A stretch of DNA of 18,855 nucleotides from the NCBI GenBank assembly GCA_910577465.1, contig CAJTMM010000040.1:1-18855 (forward strand), written 5' to 3'. Shown here piece by piece: positions 1 to 8,400 of the stretch (positions are counted from its first letter, which is position 1; the number at the start of each line of letters is the position of its first letter). Source of the DNA: an uncultured Muribaculaceae bacterium (GTDB lineage Bacteria; Bacteroidota; Bacteroidia; Bacteroidales; Muribaculaceae). The notes below the pieces were generated by a model that worked only from the letters and a program-made list of their open reading frames with translations, had not been told where the DNA came from and did no database searches. Position numbers and translations under genes: made by a program.

Positions 1-41
1 AACTTCCCCGGACGCTTGATGGTGTTATGTCTGTACTGCGG

Positions 42-1742
42 TTATGCTTTGTACATGTCTACTTGTGCGGGGGCAAAGTTGGCGATGAAATCAGCGTGCT
101 TGGCTACTTCAGCCTGAGCCATCTTATTGTAAACCTCTGCTGATTTGGTAAATTCGGCATTACGGTTGGCATCTTGGAGCAAGAGGTAGCCCATTATGAT
201 GTTGCCTGCCATTTCTACCATGCGACGAGCCATGAAGTCAGTGTAGGTCTGATCTTTAGCTTCAACGACTGTAGCTACCGCTTTTTCGTATTTAGCTGTC
301 ATATCCACGAGTGCGTCGTGAAGCGGTTTCAAGTTTTCAGCTACAGGCTGTGCCTCGTATTCACGAATCATGTTTAGGTATGTGCCGGTGGTGACGTGGC
401 GTATAGCCGCAACTACCTGCAATTGAGTGGTGCCTTCGTAGATGGATGTGATGCGAGCATCGCGGTATACGCGTTCACAAGCATAGTCCTTCATGAAGCC
501 GGAGCCACCGTGAATCTGAATGCAGTCGTAGGCATTCTGATTGCAATATTCGCTACCCATACCTTTTACGAGGGGAGTGCAAGCATCGGCAAGTTTGGTG
601 TATTGCTTCATCTCCTTACGTTCGTAGGGAGTGAGTGTGCGTTCTTTGGCGATGTCTTCGTAAATCTTGTAGATGTCTACGAAACGGGAGGTCTCGTACA
701 GGAGTGCGCGAGAAGCGTCGAGCTTGGCTTTCATCACAGCAAGCATCTCATATACGGCAGGGAATTCGATGATAGCTTTGCCGAATTGCTTGCGGTCTTT
801 TGCATAGGCGAGAGCTTCGCGGTAGGCGCGTTCGCTTACACCGACTGACTGTGCGGCAATGCCAAGACGTGCACCGTTCATAAGAGCCATCACATATTTG
901 ATAAGACCAAGACGGCGCGAGCCGCACAATTCAGCTTTTGCATTCTTATATACGAGTTCGCAAGTAGGAGATCCTTTGATACCCATCTTGTTCTCGATAC
1001 GGCGTACGGTTACACCACCGTCGCGCTTGTCGTAAATGAACATCGAAAGTCCACGACCGTCCTTAGTTCCTTCTTCCGAGCGGGCAAGTACCAAGTGGAT
1101 GTCGCTGTCGCCGTTAGTGATGAAGCGTTTTACACCGTTCAGACGCCAAGTGCCGTCGGGCTGTTCGGTGGCTTTGAGCATTACTGACTGGAGGTCGGAA
1201 CCGGCATCGGGTTCGGTGAGGTCCATTGACATGGTTTCACCCTGGCATACGCGTGGTATGAAACGCTGTTTCTGATCTTCGTCGGCAAATTCGTATATAG
1301 TCTCGGCGCAGTCCTGAAGACCCCAAAGGTTTTCAAATCCTGTATCAGCGCGGCTAACGATATCGGCAGCCATGATATAGGGGGTGATGGGGAAGTTCAG
1401 ACCACCCAAACGGCGCGGCATTGCCATGCCCATGAGACCGGCTTTGCGACATAGTTCAAGATTCTCTTTTGTTCCGTCGGCATATATAACACGACCGTTT
1501 TCCACGCGGGGACCCTGGTGGTCAACGTCTTCAGCGTTTTCGGCAATTTTTCCGCCGCATATTTCACCTACGATTTCCAATACCTTGTCGTATGAGTCCA
1601 TGGCGTCCTCAAAGTTGAGGGGCGCATAGTCAAATTTTTCGGCATCGGCGAAATTACGCTCTTTAAGTTCTACGATTTTCTGCATCAACGGGTGTTGCAA
1701 GTGATGCTTCAAACCGGGATTGTCATTATAAAAATTAGCCAT
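42..1742 (-). CDS. Acyl-CoA dehydrogenase, long form with C-terminal extension
   Basis: FAD-dependent acyl-CoA dehydrogenase, which oxidises an acyl-CoA to the trans-2-enoyl-CoA (or works in reverse) and exchanges electrons with ETF. The 566 residues include the flavin/substrate motif LTEPDAGSD (175-183), QIHGGSGF (409-416) and SIYEGTTQLQ (433-442), where Glu436 is the expected catalytic base. About 100 residues beyond the usual fold match the longer bacterial subfamily with an extra C-terminal helical domain; about 70 residues precede the normal N-terminal domain. The ATG start lies 8 bases after the etfA stop, so it is the third gene of etfB-etfA-acd. The neighbouring ETF makes it a likely butyryl-CoA-type or similar dehydrogenase, but chain length cannot be read from the sequence. 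The 41 bases downstream to the window edge show no clear terminator. Confidence 0.93.
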   Translation of the reverse strand: MANFYNDNPGLKHHLQHPLMQKIVELKERNFADAEKFDYAPLNFEDAMDSYDKVLEIVGEICGGKIAENAEDVDHQGPRVENGRVIYADGTKENLELCRKAGLMGMAMPRRLGGLNFPITPYIMAADIVSRADTGFENLWGLQDCAETIYEFADEDQKQRFIPRVCQGETMSMDLTEPDAGSDLQSVMLKATEQPDGTWRLNGVKRFITNGDSDIHLVLARSEEGTKDGRGLSMFIYDKRDGGVTVRRIENKMGIKGSPTCELVYKNAKAELCGSRRLGLIKYVMALMNGARLGIAAQSVGVSERAYREALAYAKDRKQFGKAIIEFPAVYEMLAVMKAKLDASRALLYETSRFVDIYKIYEDIAKERTLTPYERKEMKQYTKLADACTPLVKGMGSEYCNQNAYDCIQIHGGSGFMKDYACERVYRDARITSIYEGTTQLQVVAAIRHVTTGTYLNMIREYEAQPVAENLKPLHDALVDMTAKYEKAVATVVEAKDQTYTDFMARRMVEMAGNIIMGYLLLQDANRNAEFTKSAEVYNKMAQAEVAKHADFIANFAPAQVDMYKA

Positions 1743-1750
1743 GGCTTATA

Positions 1751-2779
1751 TTACTTGGAATTTTTCTTGTAGTATTTAATGAGTTTTGGAATCACGTCCT
1801 CAGCATTACCGTTGATGACGAAGTCGGCTATCGTGTTGATGGGAGCTTCGGAATCGTTGTTGATGGAGATGATTATTGCACTTTCCTGCATACCGGCGAT
1901 GTGCTGAATCTGACCGGAAATACCGCATGCGATGTAAAGTTTTGGGCGTACGGTAACACCTGTCTGTCCAATCTGACGGTCGTGTTCGCAGAAACCTGCG
2001 TCAACGGCTGCACGTGAAGCTCCTACTTCGCCACCGAGAGTTTCGGCAAGTTCATAAAGCAAATCGAAGTTCTCACGTGATCCCATGCCGTAGCCACCTG
2101 CCACGATGATGGGGGAGTTTTTGATGTTGACCTTTGATTTTTCGATGTGGCGATCAATGATTTCAACCACGAAATCTTCAGGGCTTACATATTTTGCGGC
2201 ATCGAGTTCTACGACCTCACCTTTGTGGTTGGCATCAAAGATTTCTTTCTTCATGACGCCTTCACGAACAGTTGCCATCTGCGGACGGCAATCGGGGTTT
2301 ACGATAGTAGCCACGATGTTACCGCCGAATGCAGGACGAATCTGGTAAAGGAGGTTTTCATATTCCTTGCCGGTTTTGGGATCCTTGTGGTCACCGATTT
2401 CCAATGAAGTACAGTCGGCGGTAAGTCCGCTGTGCAGGCATGAGGATACTCGGGGACCGAGGTCGCGGCCTATGCATGTAGCACCCATGAGGCATACCTG
2501 GGGTTTGATTTCCTTGAAGAGGTTTATCAATACAGCGGCGTGGGGATTCGAGGTATAGGGGTAGAGACGTTTGTCTGCAACTTTATAAACCACGTCAGCG
2601 CCGTAGGGGAAAAGCTGATTTTCGACACCGTCGAGGTTGTCGCCAATAACGACAGCTTCGAGTTTCACGCCAAGTTTGGTGGCAAGTTCGCGACCTTTGG
2701 TTAGCAATTCGAGGCTCACATCGGCCACTTTGCCGTCCTCAAACTCACAATATACTATTAAGTTGTTTTGATCAGTCAT
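1751..2779 (-). CDS. etfA: Electron transfer flavoprotein alpha subunit
   Basis: Alpha subunit of the heterodimeric flavoprotein that shuttles electrons to or from the acyl-CoA dehydrogenase. The C-terminal FAD domain is clear: SRAAVDAGF (255-263), GQTGVTVRP (271-279), CGISGQIQHIAGM (285-297) and INNDSEAPI. The N-terminal half is the usual alpha/beta domain. I chose the ATG at 2779, giving 342 residues. The frame is open 32 codons further upstream to a TTG, but that would overlap etfB by 68 bases and add residues with no family resemblance. It starts 28 bases after etfB and ends 8 bases before the dehydrogenase, so the three are almost certainly one transcript. Confidence 0.95.
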   Translation of the reverse strand: MTDQNNLIVYCEFEDGKVADVSLELLTKGRELATKLGVKLEAVVIGDNLDGVENQLFPYGADVVYKVADKRLYPYTSNPHAAVLINLFKEIKPQVCLMGATCIGRDLGPRVSSCLHSGLTADCTSLEIGDHKDPKTGKEYENLLYQIRPAFGGNIVATIVNPDCRPQMATVREGVMKKEIFDANHKGEVVELDAAKYVSPEDFVVEIIDRHIEKSKVNIKNSPIIVAGGYGMGSRENFDLLYELAETLGGEVGASRAAVDAGFCEHDRQIGQTGVTVRPKLYIACGISGQIQHIAGMQESAIIISINNDSEAPINTIADFVINGNAEDVIPKLIKYYKKNSK

Positions 2780-2807
2780 GATGATGAGTGTGGATAACGA
2801 ATTAATA

Positions 2808-3680
2808 TTAACCGATGGTGTGGTTGGCAATGAGTTCTTTAACGAGTTCTTCGATTTGGGCGTCATCGTTGTCAAGGCAACGGCTTTCCTTAGCGGTGAA
2901 CACTACATTTTCAATAGCCTTAACCTTAGTCGGAGAACCAGCAAGACCGATTTGTTCCGGGTCAGCTTCTACGAATGCTGCGTTCCATTCGGCAATGTTG
3001 AGGTACGGACGTTTTTCGACAAGCTGTTTTGCTTCATCAGAAAGTTTGTCTTTTTCGGTAGGCGATACTGCATATTTGAATTTCTGCACTCTCATGGCAT
3101 TGCGTGGGCGGCAATCGGCGGCAGAGCCGTTGACTGTAACTACGCAGGGCATAGGAGCCTTCACTGTTTCAACACCATTTTCCAAACGGCGTTTCACGGT
3201 TACGTATCCATCTTTGAGGTCAAGAATCTCTTCAGCGTATGTAACTTGGGGAATACCGAGTTTCTCAGCTATCTGCGGTCCTACCTGGGCAGTATCACCG
3301 TCGATTGCTTGACGGCCACCAAGGATGATATCGTAGTTGCCGAATTTTTTAACGGCTTGTGCCAAAGAGTAAGATGTGGCAAGTGTATCGGCACCGCCAA
3401 GTACGCGGTCGGTGAGTACGATACCGCCGTCGGCACCACGGTACATTGCTTCGCGTATGATTTCAGATGCGCGGGGCAAGCCCATTGTAAGTAATGTCAC
3501 TGTTGAACCGGGATTGGCATCCTTGATGCGGAGTGCCTGCTCGAGAGCGTTGAGGTCCTCGGGGTTGAAGATGGCCGGAAGGGCGGCGCGGTTGATGGTG
3601 CCGTCCTCTTTCATAGCATCTTTGCCTACATTGCGGGTGTCAGGCACCTGCTTTGCGAGCACAATGATGTTGAGACTCAT
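2808..3680 (-). CDS. etfB: Electron transfer flavoprotein beta subunit, bifurcating-type motif
   Basis: Beta subunit of ETF (290 residues). The N-terminus MSLNIIVLAKQVPDT and the segment GGADTLATSYSLA (95-107) are typical. The motif GRQAIDGDTAQVGPQIAE (122-139) is the version I know from ETFs that bind a second FAD in the beta subunit and bifurcate electrons between ferredoxin and a quinone or enoyl-CoA; the mitochondrial type has DDDCNQTG here instead. This suggests, but does not prove, that the complex links NADH, ferredoxin and acyl-CoA/enoyl-CoA. It is first in etfB-etfA-acd and has its own promoter about 50 bases upstream. The ATG at 3680 is the natural start. Confidence 0.95.
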   Translation of the reverse strand: MSLNIIVLAKQVPDTRNVGKDAMKEDGTINRAALPAIFNPEDLNALEQALRIKDANPGSTVTLLTMGLPRASEIIREAMYRGADGGIVLTDRVLGGADTLATSYSLAQAVKKFGNYDIILGGRQAIDGDTAQVGPQIAEKLGIPQVTYAEEILDLKDGYVTVKRRLENGVETVKAPMPCVVTVNGSAADCRPRNAMRVQKFKYAVSPTEKDKLSDEAKQLVEKRPYLNIAEWNAAFVEADPEQIGLAGSPTKVKAIENVVFTAKESRCLDNDDAQIEELVKELIANHTIG

Positions 3681-3732
3681 ACTTTATAAATTTGATAATT
3701 AAGTTAATGATCGGTTGTATTGTTTCGACCTA

Positions 3733-3763
3733 CAAAGATAAGTAAAATGATTGAAACCGTCAA
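3733..3763 (-). promoter_or_regulatory. Bacteroidota-type promoter for etfB-etfA-acd
   Basis: On the minus strand TATCTTTG (3740-3733) matches the -7 consensus TAnnTTTG exactly, and a TTG (3763-3761) lies 20 bases upstream at the -33 position. The expected transcription start is near 3727, giving a leader of roughly 47 bases before the etfB ATG. The rest of the gap up to the purF-like terminator (3764-3877) shows nothing I can name. Confidence 0.7.
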
Positions 3764-3877
3764 TTTTTTTTAAACTACATTGCAATCAAATAATTACGGG
3801 CTGTGTTAGGGTTTAGGTATGATGGGTTGATTGTCGTATCGGGTTGCAAGATAGGTGTTTATTGGGAGAGCTGAAAA

Positions 3878-3916
3878 CGACGGGCTTTTGCTGTAGTGTT
3901 TAGCAAAAGCCCGTCG
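3878..3916 (-). terminator. Intrinsic terminator after the purF-like gene
   Basis: A perfect 15-bp stem: arm 3878-3892 pairs with arm 3902-3916, with a 9-base loop. On the minus strand it is followed directly by TTTT. It begins 25 bases after the purF-like stop codon, so it closes that transcription unit and insulates the etf operon downstream. Confidence 0.88.
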
Positions 3917-3941
3917 GTAGTAAGGTTATGTGACCGGATTG

Positions 3942-5375
3942 TCAGTCGCGATTGTTATGGCAATGGCATTGGCAATCATAGCTTGAACCATCGAAGCAGT
4001 GTGTGCATATATCGCATTTGGGTAATCCAATTGCCGATACTATGTTTTCCAAGGAGCTGAACTGTAGCGATGTAAGACCAAGACGTGAGCGTATTTCCTC
4101 AACCATGCGTTCGTATTCGGGAGAGCCGGTGGTGGCGTACGCTTCCAGATTGCGGTCGTGGCTTCCTTCAAGTTCAGCGATAATACGTCTTGTAATTAGC
4201 TCAAGCTCACTTTTGGATGCTGTGAAATTAAGATATTCACAAGGGTATATCAATGGTGGGCAGCTGATGCGCATGTGCACCTCCTTGACTCCGGCATCGA
4301 ACATGTCCTTTACATTGTCGCGCAACTGTGTACCGCGTACTATGGAGTCGTCGCAGAATATCACGCGTCGTCCGCGCAATAATGATTTGTTGGCGATGAG
4401 CTTCATCTTAGCTACGAGTTCGCGTCGTTCCTGGGTGCTTGGGGTGAAGCTGCGAGGCCATGTGGGGGTGTATTTTACGATACCGCGCAGATATGGCACT
4501 CCCTTGCCTTGTGCATATCCTAATGCCATGCCTATGCCGGAATCGGGAATTGCGCTTACGAAATCCACTTCTGTGGTATCGGTTTTAGCCATGTCGCGTC
4601 CGGTGACATATCGCATGCGGTCTACGTTGCGTCCCTCGTACTGACATACCGGGTATCCATAATATATCCATAGGAAGGAGCATATTTGCATTCGCTTTTC
4701 GGGTTTGCGCAATTGTTTCATTCCATCGGGCGTGAGCTCGACAATCTCGCCCGGACCGACATTATAACATACATCGAATCCGAGGTTGGCAAAAGCGCAT
4801 GATTCGGATGCTGCGGCGTGTCCGTCATCATTTTTGCCTATGAGAATGGGGGTACGTCCGAGAAAATCGCGTGCGGCGATTATCTTACCTTCCATGAGTA
4901 TGAGCATGGAGCAAGAGCCTTTGATGCGCCGGTACACGTTTTCTATTCCGCTTACCAAATCGGTGCCTTCGCTAATCAGCGCGGCAATCATTTCCGATGG
5001 GTTTATGATGTCGTAACTATGTTCGCAAAAATGATGTCCTTTGGCGAGCATCTCTTTTTCAAGTTCACCGATGTTGTTTATGCGTGCAACTGTGACTATG
5101 GCAAATTTGCCGAGATGGCAGTTGACGATAATCGGTTGGGCATCGGTATCTGAAATCACACCGATACCGGAATTGCCGGAGAAATCCTTGAGGTCACCCT
5201 CAAATTTGGTACGGAAGTAAGAGTTCTCTATGTTATGTATGGACCGTGTGAATATGCCGTTGTCTACCGTAGCCATGCCTGCACGTTTCGTACCCATGTG
5301 GCTGTTGTAGTCGATTCCGTAAAATAATCGGTCTACGCAATCCGTCTTAGCGGTTAGTCCGAAAAAACCTCCCAT
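3942..5375 (-). CDS. PurF-like amidophosphoribosyltransferase homolog with dismantled glutaminase site
   Basis: Two-domain protein (477 residues) related to glutamine PRPP amidotransferase. The phosphoribosyltransferase half is well kept: PRPP motif VIFCDDSIVRGTQ (338-350), AIPDSGIGMALGYA (275-288) and RELVAKMKL (318-326). All four cysteines matching the [4Fe-4S] ligands of Bacillus-type PurF appear present: Cys232 (QICSF), Cys379 (YPCEY), Cys457 and Cys460 (CTHC). The N-terminal half has the Ntn-amidotransferase layout but starts MGGFFG, so the obligatory nucleophile Cys2 is Gly. The region of the glutamine-binding Arg (normally VRYSTAG) reads VISDTDAQ, and the HNGN oxyanion-hole motif is missing. 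The ATG at 5375 is the only sensible start and no Cys-initiated alternative exists. It follows purL by 124 bases. It may use free ammonia, do a different PRPP reaction or be regulatory. Whether a normal purF exists elsewhere cannot be seen here. Confidence 0.85.
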   Translation of the reverse strand: MGGFFGLTAKTDCVDRLFYGIDYNSHMGTKRAGMATVDNGIFTRSIHNIENSYFRTKFEGDLKDFSGNSGIGVISDTDAQPIIVNCHLGKFAIVTVARINNIGELEKEMLAKGHHFCEHSYDIINPSEMIAALISEGTDLVSGIENVYRRIKGSCSMLILMEGKIIAARDFLGRTPILIGKNDDGHAAASESCAFANLGFDVCYNVGPGEIVELTPDGMKQLRKPEKRMQICSFLWIYYGYPVCQYEGRNVDRMRYVTGRDMAKTDTTEVDFVSAIPDSGIGMALGYAQGKGVPYLRGIVKYTPTWPRSFTPSTQERRELVAKMKLIANKSLLRGRRVIFCDDSIVRGTQLRDNVKDMFDAGVKEVHMRISCPPLIYPCEYLNFTASKSELELITRRIIAELEGSHDRNLEAYATTGSPEYERMVEEIRSRLGLTSLQFSSLENIVSAIGLPKCDICTHCFDGSSYDCQCHCHNNRD

Positions 5376-5435
5376 AATAATCTTTATTTACCTTATTGAA
5401 ACTGAAGTTAGAAATTTCTGAATATCATATAAATG

Positions 5436-5490
5436 CCGACGGGAGCGGAGGTTGGTCGTTTTAGGTGTCGATTGTTCCTGCTCCCGTCGG
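5436..5490 (-). terminator. Inverted repeat after purL, possible terminator
   Basis: A perfect 11-bp inverted repeat, CCGACGGGAGC (5436-5446) and GCTCCCGTCGG (5480-5490), starts 9 bases beyond the purL stop. Three more inner pairs are possible (5447-5449 with 5476-5478), leaving a 26-base loop. On the minus strand the downstream sequence is ATTTATATG, a weak U-tract. It may end or stabilise the purL transcript, or be a processing or control element between purL and the purF-like gene. I found no clear TAnnTTTG promoter for the downstream gene; TAACTTCA at 5410-5403 is a poor match. Confidence 0.5.
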
Positions 5491-5499
5491 TATGTTATG

Positions 5500-8400
5500 T
5501 TACTTATTTACGTGCTGTTTAATCCATTCACGAGCGTTGATGAATGCATCAATCCATGGAGTGATATCATCTTTGCGTCGCGATGCCGGGTAGTAAGCGC
5601 ATTGCCACGGGAATATGGCGCGTTCCAAGTGTGGCATCATGGCGAGATGTCGACCGTCGGCGGAACACAACGCGGCAACAGAAGCGCGAGAACCATTCGG
5701 GTTGCCGGGATATGCGGAGTAGTTGTACTTCAAAGCCACGTTATAGCTATCCATTGGCATCGGGAGCTTGAAGCGACCTTCGCCATGTGCTATCCAGATG
5801 CCTGTCTTCAATCCGGCAAGCGGTCCGAACATCACGGAATTGTTTTCCGGTATGGTAACGCCTACGAATTGGGATTCAAATTTGTGGCTGATGTTATGCT
5901 CCATGGTGGCTTTCTTCTCGTGTTCGGGGCAGATGAGATTCAATTCCATCATGAGCTGGCATCCGTTGCACACGCCTAATGAAAGGGTGTCGGGGCGTGA
6001 ATAGAATTTTTCGAGGGCTTTGCGGGCTTTCTCATTCCAAAGGAAGCCACCTGCCCAGCCTTTGGCTGAGCCAAGTACATCGGAATTGGAGAAACCACCA
6101 CAGAACACTATCATATTTACGTCGTCCAATGTTTCACGTCCGCTCATGAGGTCGGTCATGTGTACATCCTTTACGTCAAATCCGGCGAGGTAGAGTGAGT
6201 ATGCCATCTCGCGGTCACCGTTTACACCCTTTTCACGAATGATGGCTGCACGTATGCCGCTTTCTTCATGGCGTCCGAAGCCCAATCCACGCGAAGCGAG
6301 CGAGCCGTTCCATCCTTTTGGCAAACGGTAGCGGAGCGGCTGGCGCTTATAGTTGTCGAAACGCATGCGCGCGCATTTTTCACCGCTTTGCACGCTGTCA
6401 AGCAGATATGATGAACGGAACCATACATCGCGCATGTAGTCGATTCCTATCATACGTGCTGTACCGCAGTGGTTGATCATCACGGTGCGTTCGTCGGAAG
6501 GAGTACCGATATATTTGAAGTCTACACCGGCTTCAGTGAGCGCGCGTTCGGCAGCTTCGCATTTTTTCTCGGCAACTTGAATCACAAGAGCCGGGTTTTC
6601 GGCAAACAATATCTTGATGAGGTCATCTTCACCATTCTTTACAAATTGCTCGGTATCAAATTCAATACCTCCGGTGGTGTTTGCAAATACCATCTCGAGC
6701 AGAGTGGTTACAAGACCGCCGGCCGATACGTCGTGAGCTGCCATTATCGAACCGCGTTTCACCAAACGCTGTACGGTGTTGAATGCCGCCACGAATCTTT
6801 CCGGAGAAACTACGGTTGGCGCATCGGAGCCAATGCGGTTGAGTGCTTGGGCAAACGCTGAACCACCAAGACGTAATTTGTCGGATGAGAAGTCGATGTA
6901 ATAAAGACGTGATTTGCCGGTTTGGAGTACCGGTGTAAGAGTCCTGCGTATATCGGTGACTTGTCCTGCCGCGGAAATGATTACGGTTCCGGGGGCGAAG
7001 ACTTTGTCGTCGCCATATTTTTGAGTCATGGACAAGCTGTCTTTACCGGTAGGGATGTTCACGCCTATGGCACAGGCAAAGTCGCTGCATGCTTCTACGG
7101 CACGGTAAAGAGCTGCGTCTTCACCCGGGTTCTTGCATGGCCACATCCAGTTGGCACTAAGCGATAATCCTTTGATATTGCCTTCAATCGGTGCGCCGAC
7201 GATGTTGGTCAGTGCTTCTGCAATGGCGATTACAGAGCCTTTGGCAGAATCGGCAAGCGCTACCTGAGGAGCATGGCCTATAGATGTAGCTATACCTTGC
7301 TTACCTGTGTAGTCCAATGCCACAACGCCACAGTCGCTAAGCGGGAGCTGTATCTCGCCTTGGCATTGTTGACGTGCAATCTTGCCGGTAACCGAACGGT
7401 CTACCTTGTTTGTGAGCCAGTCTTTGCAAGCTACGGCTTCAAGACTTAGAACATCCTGCAGATATTCGTCGAGTTTTGATTCGTCGTATTTGGCATTGGC
7501 ATATTCGGTATTTACCGTATTGTCGGTCATTACGGTTTTAGGCGAATTGCCAAACATGTCTGCCATGGCAAGGTCTATGGGTTTGACTCCGTCATTGCGT
7601 CGGAATATAAAACGGTCATCAGCCGTGGTTTCGCCGACTACGTACATAGGGGCACGTTCGCGGTCTGCGATGCGTTTTACATAATCTATGTGTGACTGGT
7701 CCAAAACCATACCCATGCGTTCCTGGCTTTCGTTACCCACGATCTCTTTAGCGGATAGTGTGGCATCGCCAATAGGCAGGCAGTCAAGGTCAATGCGGCC
7801 ACCGGTAGCTTCGACCAGCTCAGAGAGCGCATTGAGGTGTCCTCCGGCTCCATGGTCGTGGATTGATACGATGGGATTGTCGTCGCTTTCTGCAAGGGCA
7901 CGTATCACATTTGATACGCGTTTCTGCATTTCAGGATTGGCACGCTGTACGGCATTGAGCTCTATGGCATTATCGTATTGACCGGTTTCGACTGATGATA
8001 CGGCACCTCCGCCCATGCCTATGCGGTAGTTGTCACCACCCATTACCACAACCTTTTCACCCGGTTGCGGAGTGCCTTTTATAGCATCCTTTTTAGCTGC
8101 AAAACCAACTCCGCCTGCAAGCATTATCACCTTATCGTAGGCATACATACGTCCGTTTTCGTCGTGTTCGAAGGTGAGTAGCGAGCCACAGATGAGTGGT
8201 TGCCCGAATTTGTTACCGAAGTCAGACGCGCCGTTAGATGCCTTGATTAATATGTCGCAAGGTGTCTGATAGAGCCATACGCGGGGATTGCACATGAGTT
8301 CCCAACGATGTTCGGGACTCATACGCGGATAAGATGTCATGTACACGGCTGTACCGGCAATAGGCAAACTTGCCTTGCCACCTCCGAGACGGTCGCGTAT

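Noticed and set aside
301..310. One entry in the findings list at these coordinates with an empty title and zero interest.
   Set aside because: It carries no observation and should be disregarded.
396..848. Plus-strand frame of 150 codons opposite the acyl-CoA dehydrogenase.
   Set aside because: A shadow of the codon pattern of a well-supported gene, with no recognisable domain.
2780..2875. N-terminal extension of etfA by 32 codons from a TTG.
   Set aside because: It overlaps the etfB end by 68 bases and adds low-complexity residues absent from the family; ATG at 2779 fits.
2778..3494. Long plus-strand frame (238 codons) opposite etfB.
   Set aside because: It is antisense to a clear etfB, shows no family resemblance, and all real genes here are on the minus strand.
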